NCBI GenBank assembly: GCA_032209605.1
Contig: JASFXZ010000032.1
Coordinates: 6,387,722-6,451,721, forward strand
DNA: 64,000 bases
Origin: Mactromeris polynyma
Taxonomy: Eukaryota; Mollusca; Bivalvia; Venerida; Mactridae
Direction of reading: 5' to 3'
Positions 1 through 12,600 of this stretch are shown one piece after another. A model generated the notes under the pieces. The model had not been told where the DNA came from. It saw only the letters and a program-made list of their open reading frames with translations, and searched no databases. Every line of letters starts with the position of its first letter. Position 1 is the first letter of the stretch. The position numbers and the translations under genes were made by a program.

Positions 1-949
1 ATCATTCCCCAGTTGTTGGTCTTTTAACTTTGATAAAGATTAAACGAATTTGGTGTCATGTTAAGTGTTTTCGACACTATCTTTTTTCTAATGTTAGAAA
101 ATGGTTCATTTTACAAGTTCTGAAATCTCGTCAATATGAACGCTTGTTAAGTGATATATGCCTCCGACAGGGGGCGTTGAAATGCGCGTTGCACCCCGGG
201 AAGGGAAAGGTCGTAAAATAGTAAATCATTCATAATCATAGTAAATGCTTTAACTTGAAAGAAATACAGACAGCGTATAATATGATAGGATGTTGGAATA
301 TAGATGATTTATTGCTTGTTATATTTTTTTTATCTTTCTTTAGTTCGCATTGTAGAATTCAAATCGTTTACACGTGCACGCTCGCATTGTGTGTTAATGT
401 TGGTGTGTAGCCGCGAGATTTATTTCAACAGTAATAATTTTATTTATTGTTTGAAACTGAAGAGAAAATTTCAAACTGACAGTTTATTAACCAATTACGA
501 CGAAAAAGATGGCGATAGGCCACCCTTAAAATATTTGTTCAATGTACCCGGAACGACCCGGCTTCTTTTCGTTCTTTAAGGTTATAAAAAATACAAGCAA
601 GAATTTCGTGTCAAAATTCTATACTCAGCATATTTAATAACGCACTGTGTTGGATTTCTATATTTTCATTAAATGACTTTTAGGATTCAAGAAAATAACT
701 TGACACGATATTAGTGCATGTATGCCTATATTGCATGTTAATCGACAAGTAATTTCATAAAAAAATTAGTTTTAAAAGTAATAAAATGAAATTTAAAGTA
801 GTGTGGTTGGTAAAGAAATGTGCGTTTTTAATTGTATTGAGTATACTAGTATATCTCAATGAACAGAATATTTGTGTTCAGTACTGATCTCAAAATAACA
901 TTAAAAAGCTAAAATTGTGCAATACAAATCTATACCTACCTGACAACCA
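1..949. other. AT-rich flank without a supported gene
   Basis: The stretch has short open frames on the plus strand (30-221 and 304-579), but no recognisable domain, no splice-consistent exon chain and no repeat that I can name. It could hold the untranslated end of a gene lying outside the window. Confidence 0.4.
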
Positions 950-1172
950 CAAAACATACTGATACCACAGACCAGGTCATACCCTTCCATGAAAATTTGA
1001 CTAAAATGTCGATTTTCCTCCACATGTGGAGAAGTCGCCGGCTCCTTGTGGAAGGGTAAGTTAGTACTGGTTAGAATTCAGTCCAGGAAAAACTGAACCG
1101 GCCGCCGTATATAACTGAAATATTGTTGAGAAACGGCGTAAAACCCGATGAAACAAACAAACAAACAAACGA
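950..1172 (+). mobile_element. SINE with mollusc-type 3' tail
   Basis: The 3' part reads CCGGCCGCCGTATATAACTG, GAAATATTGTTGAGAAACGG, CGTAAAACCC and ends in an (AAAC)n microsatellite. A GAAATATTGTTGA...CGGCGT(T/A)AAAC tail followed by AAAC repeats is known from short retroposons of bivalves and gastropods. The body contains an inverted pair, with CCCTTCCA near the start matching TGGAAGGG about 70 bp later. I do not see a clear tRNA A/B-box head, so the 5' boundary is approximate. It is one of the main clues that the window is molluscan. Confidence 0.7.
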
Positions 1173-1332
1173 TGCCACAGACACGCTGTTTAAGGATGTG
1201 TTTACTACCATGGCGTGTTAATGATGATGTTTGGCTAATTATTGAGATAAGAAATGGTATTACTAGCCAAATATATTCTGTATAGTTTAACCATATTTAT
1301 TCCCAGACTTATTCCTTATATATATACATGAA

Positions 1333-1743
1333 TCAGATTTTACGATACATTATAGGACGGGTTAGAAATGAAAGAATATTTTCATAAAATTCTTCTCCAG
1401 GAACAATAAGTTTCAATGGCATGTTTTGAGCTTTTCCCCAAAGCAAACCCCTTTGGGAGACGCCCATTTTGGACAGTTGTGAAGAGGTAGTCGCTGTAGA
1501 GAGGTTTAATACTGATAGTAAATTCTTACTAAAGGAACAGGTGATATGGTTGTTAAATAAAGGTTGTTGCTCATGAGAGGATCGCTCGGAAGAGGCTGCG
1601 CTGTACTTCATTACAATTTCGATTTGTTTTATTACAGCTTGTCGGCTGCTACTGATGAATGCTCTTGTAACGTTGCTGCTGATGTTACCTTCTGTTTGTA
1701 CACAGAACAACATAAAAAGCCAATGCATGCGCATTCCATACAT
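1333..1743 (-). other. 136-codon open frame of uncertain status
   Basis: This is one of the longer non-repetitive open frames outside the four genes. The predicted product starts with a short hydrophobic stretch (HWLFMLFCV) and has a Ser/Asn-rich middle, but no domain that I recognise. There is no neighbouring exon chain and no supporting splice logic. It could be a single exon of an unknown gene, a transposon remnant or chance. I lean towards chance or remnant. Confidence 0.15.
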
Positions 1744-4515
1744 TGATGTTGATTAAATTCCACTAATGTAAGTCCCGGTGTTACATGGCAACGTGCTGAC
1801 TAGCTCCTCCTCACGTAGTTGCCCTGGTGATTTGATAGATATTCATAAAGGCGTCGTCTGCTGTCTCTTAAAATATGATAAAGAAAAAAACGTAAACGTC
1901 TGAAAATAAGATAAAACATTTGTCGGAGAAATACATTTTCACCTTTAATTCCCCATAGTCTGTACCAATTTACAAAATTCTATTACGTGTTTAACATCTT
2001 CTGGCGATGTTGCCTAAGTGTCAAATCGTGTCTTCAGTAAATTAACATCAATTGTCTTCGTGTGGTATGGATCTATCCCCTGGGACCCTACGAACGATCC
2101 CTGGGGAACCTAGCAGACTGAGCCATGATCGGGCTCTTCTGGTTGTTCCTGGCTAAGTGTTAACACCTCATGAATATTTCGAACCTCATTAGCGAGTTTC
2201 CGAATCTTAAACTAATCTAAAGTGACTCTATACAGAAATGTGGCGGAGGTCAAACCCGCTGGGAATGCTTGTCTGTAGCGTAGTCATCTTAGATTCATAG
2301 ACCAAACTTTTAGAAGGAAATACTATGCACCCATGTGCCATATCCTAAACATTGTCCAAGGTCATGCCTGTGATGAAGCGTCTGTCGGAATCCAGGAAAC
2401 GACAGTCGGGCGGACATTTATCCGTTCGTTCAAACAGAAGTCGGTCTTATTCTAAAACTAGATAAAAGGTGACCTAATGCAAATTCAGACATCGTTTTGT
2501 TTAAGTAACCGTATTTTTACTGGATTATAACAAGACTGATATCCTAGGTATTGCTGAAATATATTAAGTACTCACGGCGCTCTCCTCTAGCGGTACATTG
2601 TGCTTTGTAAAGGGAGACAACTGCGTATGAGATGGTTGAATTTGATCTATGACTGTTTGAAGGAAGCAACTTCACACTTCCACGTCTCTGATTGGTTGAT
2701 TTGTGAATTACCGGTCACGTGAACCAAATCTCGTTAACTGACGAGCTCATCCTACCATTACGTTAGATCTCAAATCTGTTCGCGATTTCTAAGTGGCGAG
2801 TTCTGAGGATAGATATTCTGCTATAATAATGCTGAACAATTATTCAATACGTGATTCAAGGTTTTTGGGAATAACATACATTTCGTCTTATATGAGAAAA
2901 AAACTACACAATGTCACGATTGAAACGAAAATCAGTAACCATTAACAAATTTAGCTGATAAAAAAATAGATATCATATATTTTGAGTTAAAAACATAATT
3001 TTATTTTATAGATCTGCATCTTATGGTGGGGTATGGAATATTAAAACGACACAAATTCTGGAATATCGATGAGTATGCGTATATCGCATAGGTTCTGCAA
3101 TGTCTCTTAAACTCATTTAGATATACTCTTTTCCGCGACCAACAGTTAGTTCGAATATCTGTCCTTTATATACAGTTAAACATCATTTCTTTTCAACAAC
3201 AGTATCCATTTATTTTTGTAGCAAATATTTGCAATCAATTCAACTTTTTGAGGGCTCTCAATTCAACCTCTTAATAACAGCCAAAAGTTGCGTCTCAAAA
3301 AGGGTGTTGTTCTGTATGGTAAACCCTCAATTTAAAAACCACCTCGAAAAATTAAGACAAGTTTATAAATACGATCAAAATTTTACGACCCTTTTTTCAA
3401 ATTTTGACTCAATAATCAGACCATTGAATTATCAGTGAACTTTCACTATGCTTTCAAAATCACAGTTGCCTAAATCCTTATCACCGTTTTCTTCCTTCCG
3501 GTTAGGTTAAAGTTTACTACGACTACGTGGACACGCGCCAATGTTGTTGTTGTACAATTTATGACAATGATTGCGGATTAATATTATGGATGTAGCGCTT
3601 AATTGGGATGGATCAGTCCATGTAACACAAGTGGAGGTGAACAGTTTAAGTAGAAAACCTTTTGTTTATACAGATGGTACCGACTGCTATACACATTCTA
3701 CCCAGCTGCTGATGAAGTTAACATCTTCCTAAGACATCATCGTTTCCGAATTCCACCGTCTCTTTCAAGTTTTTTACCAATATTTACATAAATTTTAAGT
3801 ATCTTAAGAGTAATAAAAACATTTGTTTTCCACGAAATAACGAACGATAACAGGTGAATACCTCCATTTCAATGTCGACTGCTACTGATGAAGCGTGCGC
3901 GTGCGAATAACGCGGACCAATTGTCGTTGTCATCACACGGACCATTTCCCTCTGCAGCCATCGCTTGCACGAAACTTTCAAATAATTCATATTGAAACTA
4001 TGCATTAATCATAATGGAATATCGTCTTCAACTGTTTGGAATGATTCAAAAGATGTAGCGTTTACACATTTTCTACAAAAAAACGTCAATTAAATCCCAG
4101 AGTTTCATTCGGTATATTGTAGCCATGGTCCCCACGGTAAATTTAGCAGGCGATACCAGACGAGGAATATTGCATCAAGACATGTCAATATGGAAATTCA
4201 CAATGTTCCAGAAGTCATATCCACGATACCGCAAACTGGAATTATGCATTTCCATTCACAAATATTAAACACTGTGAAAATATTATGTGGTCAAATCATT
4301 CAGAAAGTGTACGTAAATTTGCCATTTCTGGCGTATTGAATACTGCATAAAATAAGATTTCATGAATTTAATTTATTTATAGCATAATTATGCAATGTAT
4401 AATATGCTTAATTGCCCGCCCCTGTCGACCAATCAAAATCGTTATAAATGGCACTTTGCCAGCGCTCGGCAGTGTAAGGGTACTGCAAGGTCTTTGTTCG
4501 GTCAATGTGACTGGC

Positions 4516-4656
4516 GGTATGGTATCACGCCACGTGACTACGGCGTGGTATCATGTCACGTGACTACGGCGAGGTATCATATCACGTGACTGTGCGTTGT
4601 ATCAATTCACGTGACTGGGCGTGGTATCATGCCACGTGACTTGGTGTGGTATCACA
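4516..4656. repeat. 25-26 bp minisatellite carrying five CACGTG cores
   Basis: About five diverged units of the form GTATCAnnnCACGTGACT plus a G-rich tail stand in tandem. Each contains the palindromic E-box CACGTG (starts at 4531, 4557, 4583, 4608 and 4633). The core is unchanged in every unit although the surrounding bases differ. The array lies about 2 kb upstream of the TTC5 start codon. Confidence 0.8.
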
Positions 4657-4701
4657 ATGTGGCAGTACCATATCTTCTACTAGTATTGTATTGAGCGCGG
4701 C

Positions 4702-4763
4702 AATCACAAAACCTGTATTAGTGACGTTCGTTATGACGTTGAGTATTTCACAACAAGTTTTGA
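4702..4763. repeat. dispersed repeat, copy 1 (second copy near 9024)
   Basis: CCTGTATTAGTGACGTTCG followed by TTATGACGTT recurs at about 9024-9083 as CCTGTATTAGTGATGTTAG followed by TTATGATGTT. Several differences are CpG in this copy and TpG in the other, as expected from decay of methylated CpG. Family unknown. Confidence 0.7.
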
Positions 4764-4933
4764 CGTCACAAACTAGGCGTTTTGTCCGAAGACGTTTTGG
4801 CGAGGTTTAGTTGTGATTTATAGAATTAACGAACGAGGAAATATTTATAAGCATTGCATTATTTGTATTTCCCGTTTGAAGAGCAGAAATTTCTTTTAAG
4901 AACTATGTTCCTGTACATTCTGACGTGACGTCA
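4761..4933. promoter_or_regulatory. two palindromic CRE sites (TGACGTCA)
   Basis: Two exact TGACGTCA octamers stand at 4761-4768 and 4926-4933, the second preceded by an overlapping TGACG half site. This is the known full binding site for CREB/ATF bZIP factors. They lie about 1.7-1.9 kb upstream of TTC5. Whether they act on that gene is not shown by the sequence. Confidence 0.45.
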
Positions 4934-5203
4934 TCATTTTGTAGCTTACGTTTGCATTTTGATCTTAATATTGGAATTGCTGTAAAAAGAAATATAGATG
5001 TCCGATTGTAATAGTTTGGTATTAAATGAAAGGTGAAACACATATATGTTAGATAATGTAAAACACTTAAATTGGACATTTATACAGGTTTTGTCATGGC
5101 GCAGTCTATGCACTGTCTTCATTGGATTGAACTATTGTTAGTGGGACGTAAAACTAGCCTCGCATACGTGTCTCTGTACTCCGACTTTTACACGCGTCTT
5201 TTA

Positions 5204-5243
5204 CAGCGACAGTATAGAGATGTGACGTCCGTTGCTGGACTAC
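5204..5243. repeat. dispersed repeat, copy 1 (second copy at 7641)
   Basis: A 40-bp stretch containing GACAGTATAGAGATGTGACG and TCCGTTGCTGGACTA is almost identical to 7641-7680 in intron 2 of TTC5. It overlaps a plus-strand open frame (5072-5347) that is therefore unlikely to be a gene. Confidence 0.75.
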
Positions 5244-6529
5244 GTAAAACCCAACTCGCACACTGGGTAATCGAATTACGCGTATATATACAATACGACC
5301 TCTGCAGAGCAACACCCTTTAGGAGATGCAACTTTCGGTGTGGTTGAGATAGGAGATTACTCTAGATATATTAAACTGTGGTAAATTCGTACTGCTAGGA
5401 AAAACTCATGTTGTTGTTGAAGATAGGTTTTACTGTATATTATTTTATGTATAAGATCGACTAAGCGCTATCATTTCTGTTGATGTACATGTACGGAAAT
5501 CTCTGTGACAACGTGAAAAGATTCGGCAATTAGTTAAACCAGTTCCCGTTTCCAGGAAGATTTTGAATGTCGTCAAGTCCTCGCTAGTCATCAAGTAGAC
5601 CCTCTATTCTGTCAGACGTCTGATAGGTAACGAGTTTAAGTCGATATTATCTTATCAATATTTCCTTTTTGCTGAGTAATTGTCTCACACCATGTTTATG
5701 TGTTGATCCAAGAACCGTATGCATGTAGTGTGTTCCAGGTTGCTCAGATAAACTCACTGCCCAAAACTATTCTAGCCCCTTGTCAAGAAAGAAATGTTTC
5801 GTTAAAATCAAATGATCGATTATTACAAAAAGTAAGTACATGAATGCGAAGTCATATGCATTATGACGATTGTATAGAACTTAATTAAACTACATCGGAT
5901 CGAGCGCGCAGTGAATGTTGGAAAGTAAAGGGGAGTAAATCCTGCAGTTATTTTTAAGTCTTGGTAGGTTGAGTTTCCTCCCTTACAACGATAGATAGCC
6001 AAGTCCCTTGGAAAATAACAGTCACGGAACTCACAATAAGCTTTTATATAGTTTCATGCCAGTTACGACATAATACCCGTACTAGTTAAGCCGCTTAGTT
6101 AACAATAATATACGTCTGGTTTAAACAAACGAAGAGGACTGTGGATTCTATAAATGTGGAATAATTATCACTGCCTTTAAATGTCACAAAAACCTCGGAA
6201 TTCGACAAAAAATCTTGTGCACGAGTTTATGTAGGCGACATGCCTACATTGTTGATATAGAGATGTTGATGCAGATATGTATAAACCGGCTTCATTGTGT
6301 CTTACCAAAGTGTTGTTGAAGCCCTATCGACAATGAACGTGTCGGTTGTTGTGAGAGATTAAAAATTGAGAGTGTATGCCTTGAATGTCTTCATTAATAA
6401 ATAATAATGTACCCAAATAGTGGAAATCTCTTTTATTAATTAGTTATGACATAAGTAAGAAGAATCATAAGTATGTCCTTTATTTGTATATTTGATGTAA
6501 AATATGTGTGATGGGTTACATGGAAACAG

Positions 6530-6617
6530 GCGATGTCGCGTCATGTCATATTCAACGGCAGTTGCTAGTGACGGAGTTCGAACGGTACGAATTAGATTTT
6601 AACCAAACCAAACAAAA
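6530..6617 (+). promoter_or_regulatory. putative TTC5 promoter and 5' UTR
   Basis: The roughly 90 bp before the TTC5 start codon have more CpG dinucleotides (GTCGCGTC, AACGGC, GACGG, TTCGAACGG, TACGA) than the surrounding AT-rich DNA, as expected near a TATA-less metazoan promoter. There is no clear TATA box. The start codon context is AAAAATGG. Confidence 0.4.
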
Positions 6618-6665
6618 ATGGCGTCGGAAGACAAGTCGTCACCGGTCGACTTAGCCAAGGCACGT
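6618..6665 (+). CDS. TTC5: TTC5 exon 1
   Basis: Encodes residues 1-16 ([16 protein letters not shown]). It ends in phase 0 at CACGT/GTAAAT. The donor is the only nearby GT that keeps the frame into exon 2. Confidence 0.85.
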
Positions 6666-9600
6666 GTAAATTGTTTTATTTTGTGTTACAGCTGTTATTT
6701 TACGTATCTGTAATACTTGATAAAATACTGATACTTTACTGGTCTAATTTAAATGTGACAAATCATTTTAATAAATGAACTGTTGTCATTTATGATTAAG
6801 TGTCTGTGTACCCGGCTACATACTTGTTTCGGATAAGGTTTTTGATGACCCAAAATTTGAACAGATATGCTTCGCCTGGTCATGAAAGTTGGGTGTTAAA
6901 AGCAGTTCATACTACCCGAAGAGTTATTCATACCAGAAAGGCTATTTAGTATAAATGGGATGTCTACTTAAGATAACAGCAATTTATAAATGTCCATAAC
7001 CATGACAGAGTTCTACCTTGCTTAAGTTTTGTTTATCGTCAAGACGTCAACAACTATTAATGAAGCTTGTGTATAGTCAGTGCACCAAATATGGGGCTTT
7101 TATCCCTGTCCGTCTAAACATTAGTACAGTGCCCTACCGACTGAGCGAACCCGGAGCCATCTAACCCTACAACACTACTGTAACCATAGTATCCTCACAA
7201 TGTTTAAAGTTATTTTTTAGTTAATTATTTCTGTGCTTCATTATGTTTGATCTACAGAAGTTCCTGTAATGTCTTATTGTTTATGTAATGTTTATTTTTT
7301 ATAGGATAAAGTAGATGCATTGTATGAATATAGAGATCATTATTTCGAAAGATTTGGTGTTGAAAAAGCATTGAATAAGAATGGTGATGTTAAAGCACTG
7401 ATGAACGAAACATTGAAGTTTGTGGAATCTCAGAAAGGCAAGTGCAACTTATTTTTAAAGAATAGACATAATATTACTGTAGTTACGGTACACCTGAACT
7501 TTAATTAATCATTTTGTTATGTGACTATGTCCTCTGATTGAGAAGGTAAGTTCAAACAAACATTTTTATAAATACAAGTTTGTGTATTTGGCATGTTCCT
7601 TTGGGTTTTGTCATTTTGTTAATTTTTTTACGTTGTTGTACAGTGACAGTATAGAGATGTGACGTCCGTAGCTGGACTAGATATTGAGCATCTTTTATAA
7701 CGATCCTTTATGTTTGTTTGTTTTCAGATAGTGTCAAAAACAAGGCTGAGTACTTCATGTTACTTGGTCGAGTGTTAAATGTAACATCGGACTATGACAG
7801 CAAAGCTTATGAATATTTGTCTAAAGCTGTAAAACTGGACCCGAAGTTGGTTGAAGCTTGGAACCATCTAGGAGAACTGTATTGGAAGAAAGGAGATGTA
7901 AACAATGCTAAGAATTGTTTCACGGGAGCTCTTACTCATGTAATGCATTATTTGATGCTTTGATATTTGTACACCTGTAGTTGTACATATTATGTACCAA
8001 TTTATTGAAGCTCGAATATTAAGAAAGCATTTTGTTTAATTTAATCACATTTGTGTTTGCTTCCTTGAAAACCTGAAAATTGGTACTGATGTCCTGTAAG
8101 GAGCTTTTGTTGTGAATATTGCAAGGTTTAAACCTTAAGCTAGGGTGGAGGGACTTCTTATCCTGTACAGCACCCGTTACATGTGGAATTAATGATTAAA
8201 GAAATTTTCATTATTTGCCACATTATTCCAAGACTTTCAGAGCACTCATTTGACCAGATTATGGGTACCATTCCTCTGCTAAAATAGTATGTTTTCCCCT
8301 TTTTCACATAACTTTCCTCTCACAACAAAACCATCTTCGAAAATTCTTAAAAGAACAGTTGGAGTGAATCTGCATACCTTTTATATTAATCCATTGCTGT
8401 AATTGAATGAAAATAGTATAGATATATGAAATAGTGACAACATAAATGTGGCTTAAATTTCCCCTTCCTTATTTAGAAAGGTGCAACAATTTCCTATTTT
8501 ACGGTATGGGTCATCAAATGTTGTCAAGGGCACTGCAGTTAAATATCATTGTAATAAATTTGCTTATTTACTCAGTGGAGATACAGAAACATTACCACTT
8601 TGAAATACCATTTTATAAGGAATAACCATAATTGTTGTAAACACTGATATTTTAATTGTTAATTGAATTATATCAGAAACGATTTGTTTTACAATAGATG
8701 AAGAACAAAATATCATTGCGTAATTTATCCATGGTGCTACGTCAGTTGAATGTCAGTGCCGAGGTACGAGTGAAAAATGTTGAAGAAAGTGTTGATAAAG
8801 CCAAGGAAGCTGTAGAAATGGATATCAAAGATGGTCAATCCTGGCGTAAGCATGCACAAATATTAGATGGACCTCGTTTATTCAACAACCTTCTCTCCCG
8901 ATTGTTCTTCTTATGCATGTCTAATTGAAATGGGCTATTCAAAGCCTTGTATTATTTGATATAAAATTTCGGACCCGATGAATTCGATTGAACTGTATTA
9001 CTATTACTGGATTCTGCCATGACAAAGCCTGTATTAGTGATGTTAGTTATGATGTTGTGTATTTCCCAATTAAGTTTTGTCAAATACTATGTGCTTTCTC
9101 TGAAATGTCTTTTATTGCTTAATTTGATTCTTATAATTAAATGAACACAAAAATTGATGTAAGTTATTAATATGTTTCAAAGTCGATGTAAAGTTAACTT
9201 AAACTAACTGAAACAATATGTCTGAGCTTAAAACATTTGTGAAGAAATATAAAACTATTTTTTTAATTTAGTGCTTTGATTTTTGTCAATTCATAGATTA
9301 TATTCTCTTTTTCGCTTTCTTTGCAGTGATCCTTGGAAATGCTTATTTTTCATTGTTCTTTGCAACTGGACAAAATCCTAAGATTTTACAACAAGCCATG
9401 GGTGCATACAAACAAGCAGTAAGTTACTTTAAATCTGAATTTCTTGGATAACTGTCAGAGGATTAGGTCTTGCCACAGTATTTCGGATACTCGTTACAGC
9501 CCTACAGAGGAAACACATTCATTCAAACAAGACAATCACTCATTCATATTATAAACATTACGTGTATATTACAATATATAAACATGCAAATGTAATTAAT

Positions 9601-12600
9601 ATTTTGTACAAAAATATTAGAATGAAATAAAGTCATGTTTTGAGGAACACGAAAAATCGGCCAATAGCTCTACCGGGATTAGAACCCGGGTCTATGGATT
9701 GCCTGTCCGTTGTGCTAACCACTACACCACAGCGACCTAACGTCATTTTCGTGTAAATTTAACTGATATAAAGTTGATTCAGTTTAACTCGACTTTAGAC
9801 GAAGTATGTGTCGATTTTTTACATCCGCCACACAGCACTTAACACCAGCTGTAGTAATATTGAAATAAAGTCATGTTTTGAGGAACACAAAAAATCGGTC
9901 AATGGCGCTAAGACGTTTTTGACAATAGATATGACTTTAACTTTTCATTGTATGTTTTTTTTCAGGAAAGAGATCCAGTAGCAAAGAATAATGCTGATCT
10001 TCACTATAACAGAGCTTCAGTATGTACCCATCTTCTGTCTCTATCAAATATACACCTAACATCTAACCATCTGTCTCTATCAAATATACACCTACTGTAT
10101 CAAATATACACCTAACATCGAACCATCTAGTTAATACTGTTTTAGGTCTCTAGGCAAGAAAAAAAGCTCAGGAGAGTAAACAATTGAATCTTGGCCAGTT
10201 CCTTCAGGTTGGTGGTAGGATCACAAACAAACAATTGTTTAAATAATCTGGGATTTCCCTGACGCAGAAGTCTTGAGTCCCTGTCTCCCTTTTCTTTCTA
10301 GGGACTCCCATTTTCAACTAATTGTGCATCCCTGGGACCCCTAAAATAAACTTTTGTCAAGTATAAACTGCATATCTTGGACCCTACAAATTTACTAAGG
10401 ACCCCCAATTTATCAAACACGAGGGTCCAAGGACCCCTTGCTGAAAAATGGACTAAATTTAATAATCGTATGGATAAAAAATTGTCAATTTCTGAAAAAT
10501 TCAAATGTGATTTACCGTGTGCAAAGAGTTGTTGTGTAATATAGAAAAAAATGATGCATATTTTTTACAGGCATATAAGTTTGAAGAAGATTTCCAGTCA
10601 GCATTGGAGGGATATTCATATGCATCCTTGTTAGATCCAAGCTGGAGTGTTCCGGAGTCTGAAGAGAAACAACTCGTGGCTCACTTACATAGTGTTAAAG
10701 AAATGATTGAAGCAAAGGTAAGTCATTACTTTAGTCCATGCTCCAATCTTTCAAAGCATCTCACATAGAAATCAGAGCCAGAGTTTGAGAAAAAATCTCA
10801 TTTTGGATCTCTGAGAAAAAGCTCATCTCCTTTTCCGTTTTGTAATACAGATACAATTCGGTCTTAGATGAGAAAAGTCTCAACGCTTTGAGACAATTTT
10901 TGAGCTGATATTAAGCTCAGATTGAGATGCTTTGGGAGATGCTACTCAGGATTAGTTTCAGTTGTTAAGAAATAGATCCATTCTTCAGTCATATTGCCAA
11001 TGATGAAGGTATCTTTGATGATAGGTCTTGGGTAATATTCATAGGTGAGTATATAAAACACTGATACTTTCTGGGCTTAGTGGATGTATATTTTGAACAA
11101 ATCCAAGTTTACAACTGAATAATATGCGCAGGGCACTGGACAGCCTTTTGGGACTGATACTCCTGAACCCTGAAATGGGGGAATTTTGTGTCTTAAGATG
11201 AAAAGGGGAATATAGAGTCAAAGTTTTACTTGTACTATCATTTTTGGAATTGTTCATTAACCAGTTATACGAATTACGCGCACTTTTGTAACAAATATCT
11301 TAAGTTGCTTAGAAAAATATGGAGCAACCAAAACTGATTTTTGTAAGAATTTTTCTTTCTACTCAGTGAGAGGAAGTTGATGTAAATAGGGGAAGACATA
11401 CTATTTTAGTTGGTGAATGCTTTCAAAAATGTCCAAACTACTGCCCTGAAATTTGTAAGGGTTATTTCAGAAAAATTTCCTGAGGGGTGGGTTGGGGGTA
11501 GGAACAACAATGTGTAAACCCCCCCCCCCCCTACAGATTTTGACGTACCAAGGTGATTTTAATTGGTCACCATTCCTACCCTTACCCCCCCCCCCTTGCC
11601 GGAATAGCCCTGACATGTTTTTGGACATTTCAGGGTAAAGTTAGGGGTAAGAGACTTCAGACATTATCACAGTCCCCTCGGGACAGCGCCCTTGGTCCGT
11701 ATGCTGGTGGGAACTACACGAGTGGTAACGGACAGATGGTGAAACTGATGAGATGTTTATTTAAAGATCTGGATGTCGGGCTGAATGGCGAGAGAGTTAT
11801 TCTTGGAAAAGTGGCTTGCACCGTGCCAAATGCAGGAAATGTACCTTTGTAAGTAATGTGGGAGATGTGTTTTCGATCTTCGAAATTTGTGTATCAATAA
11901 TGTAAAAAATCGTTCTTAACATTTTAATGTTACAGTAAAACCTTAATAATAAGACCACCTTTGGGACCCTTGAAAAACAGTCTTTCTATTTAGGTGATCT
12001 TAATATGGAGTAAATAAAGAGCAAAACAATGGAAATGGACTTGGAAATTGTGTTCGTAATTTTGAGGTGTTCCTATTATTGAGGTGGTCCTATTATTGAG
12101 GTGGTCTATAGGTGAGGTTTTACTGTATGTACAGGGTGTCAATTACAACTTGGAACCAGTAAAATTTCCCAGTAACTTAAAGGTGGATAGGCTTATTTTC
12201 TATCAAAATATACAAAGCAATAATTTGAGAAAATGACATGTTAATGCCTTCGTACAGAATGTACTTTAAACTTTGCCTTATAACATTTGTTAAAAGTTTC
12301 CTGGAACTGCCAAACATGAGTTCTGTGCTGGTATTTCCTTTGCTAACACTAACTGTGGGCATTGGTCAAGACTGAAAATACCTGTATTGGACACTTGTAT
12401 TTGTGGTTTTAGGAAACTTGCAAGAAAAGTGACAATTCAGTGTTGTTAAGTACATTTGTATGAAGGCATTTACACCCAATTTTCTCATATTTATGACTAA
12501 GCATATTTTAATGAAAAAATAAGACTATGTACCTTGTGTGAATGATCACAATTAAGTGAAGTACTCCCAGACCCCCGCCTACTTTCGGCAACTTTCCTGC

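Noticed and set aside
9664..9737. tRNA gene
   Set aside because: A and B boxes are present but the acceptor stem does not pair, and the sequence continues into a SINE tail repeated nearby.
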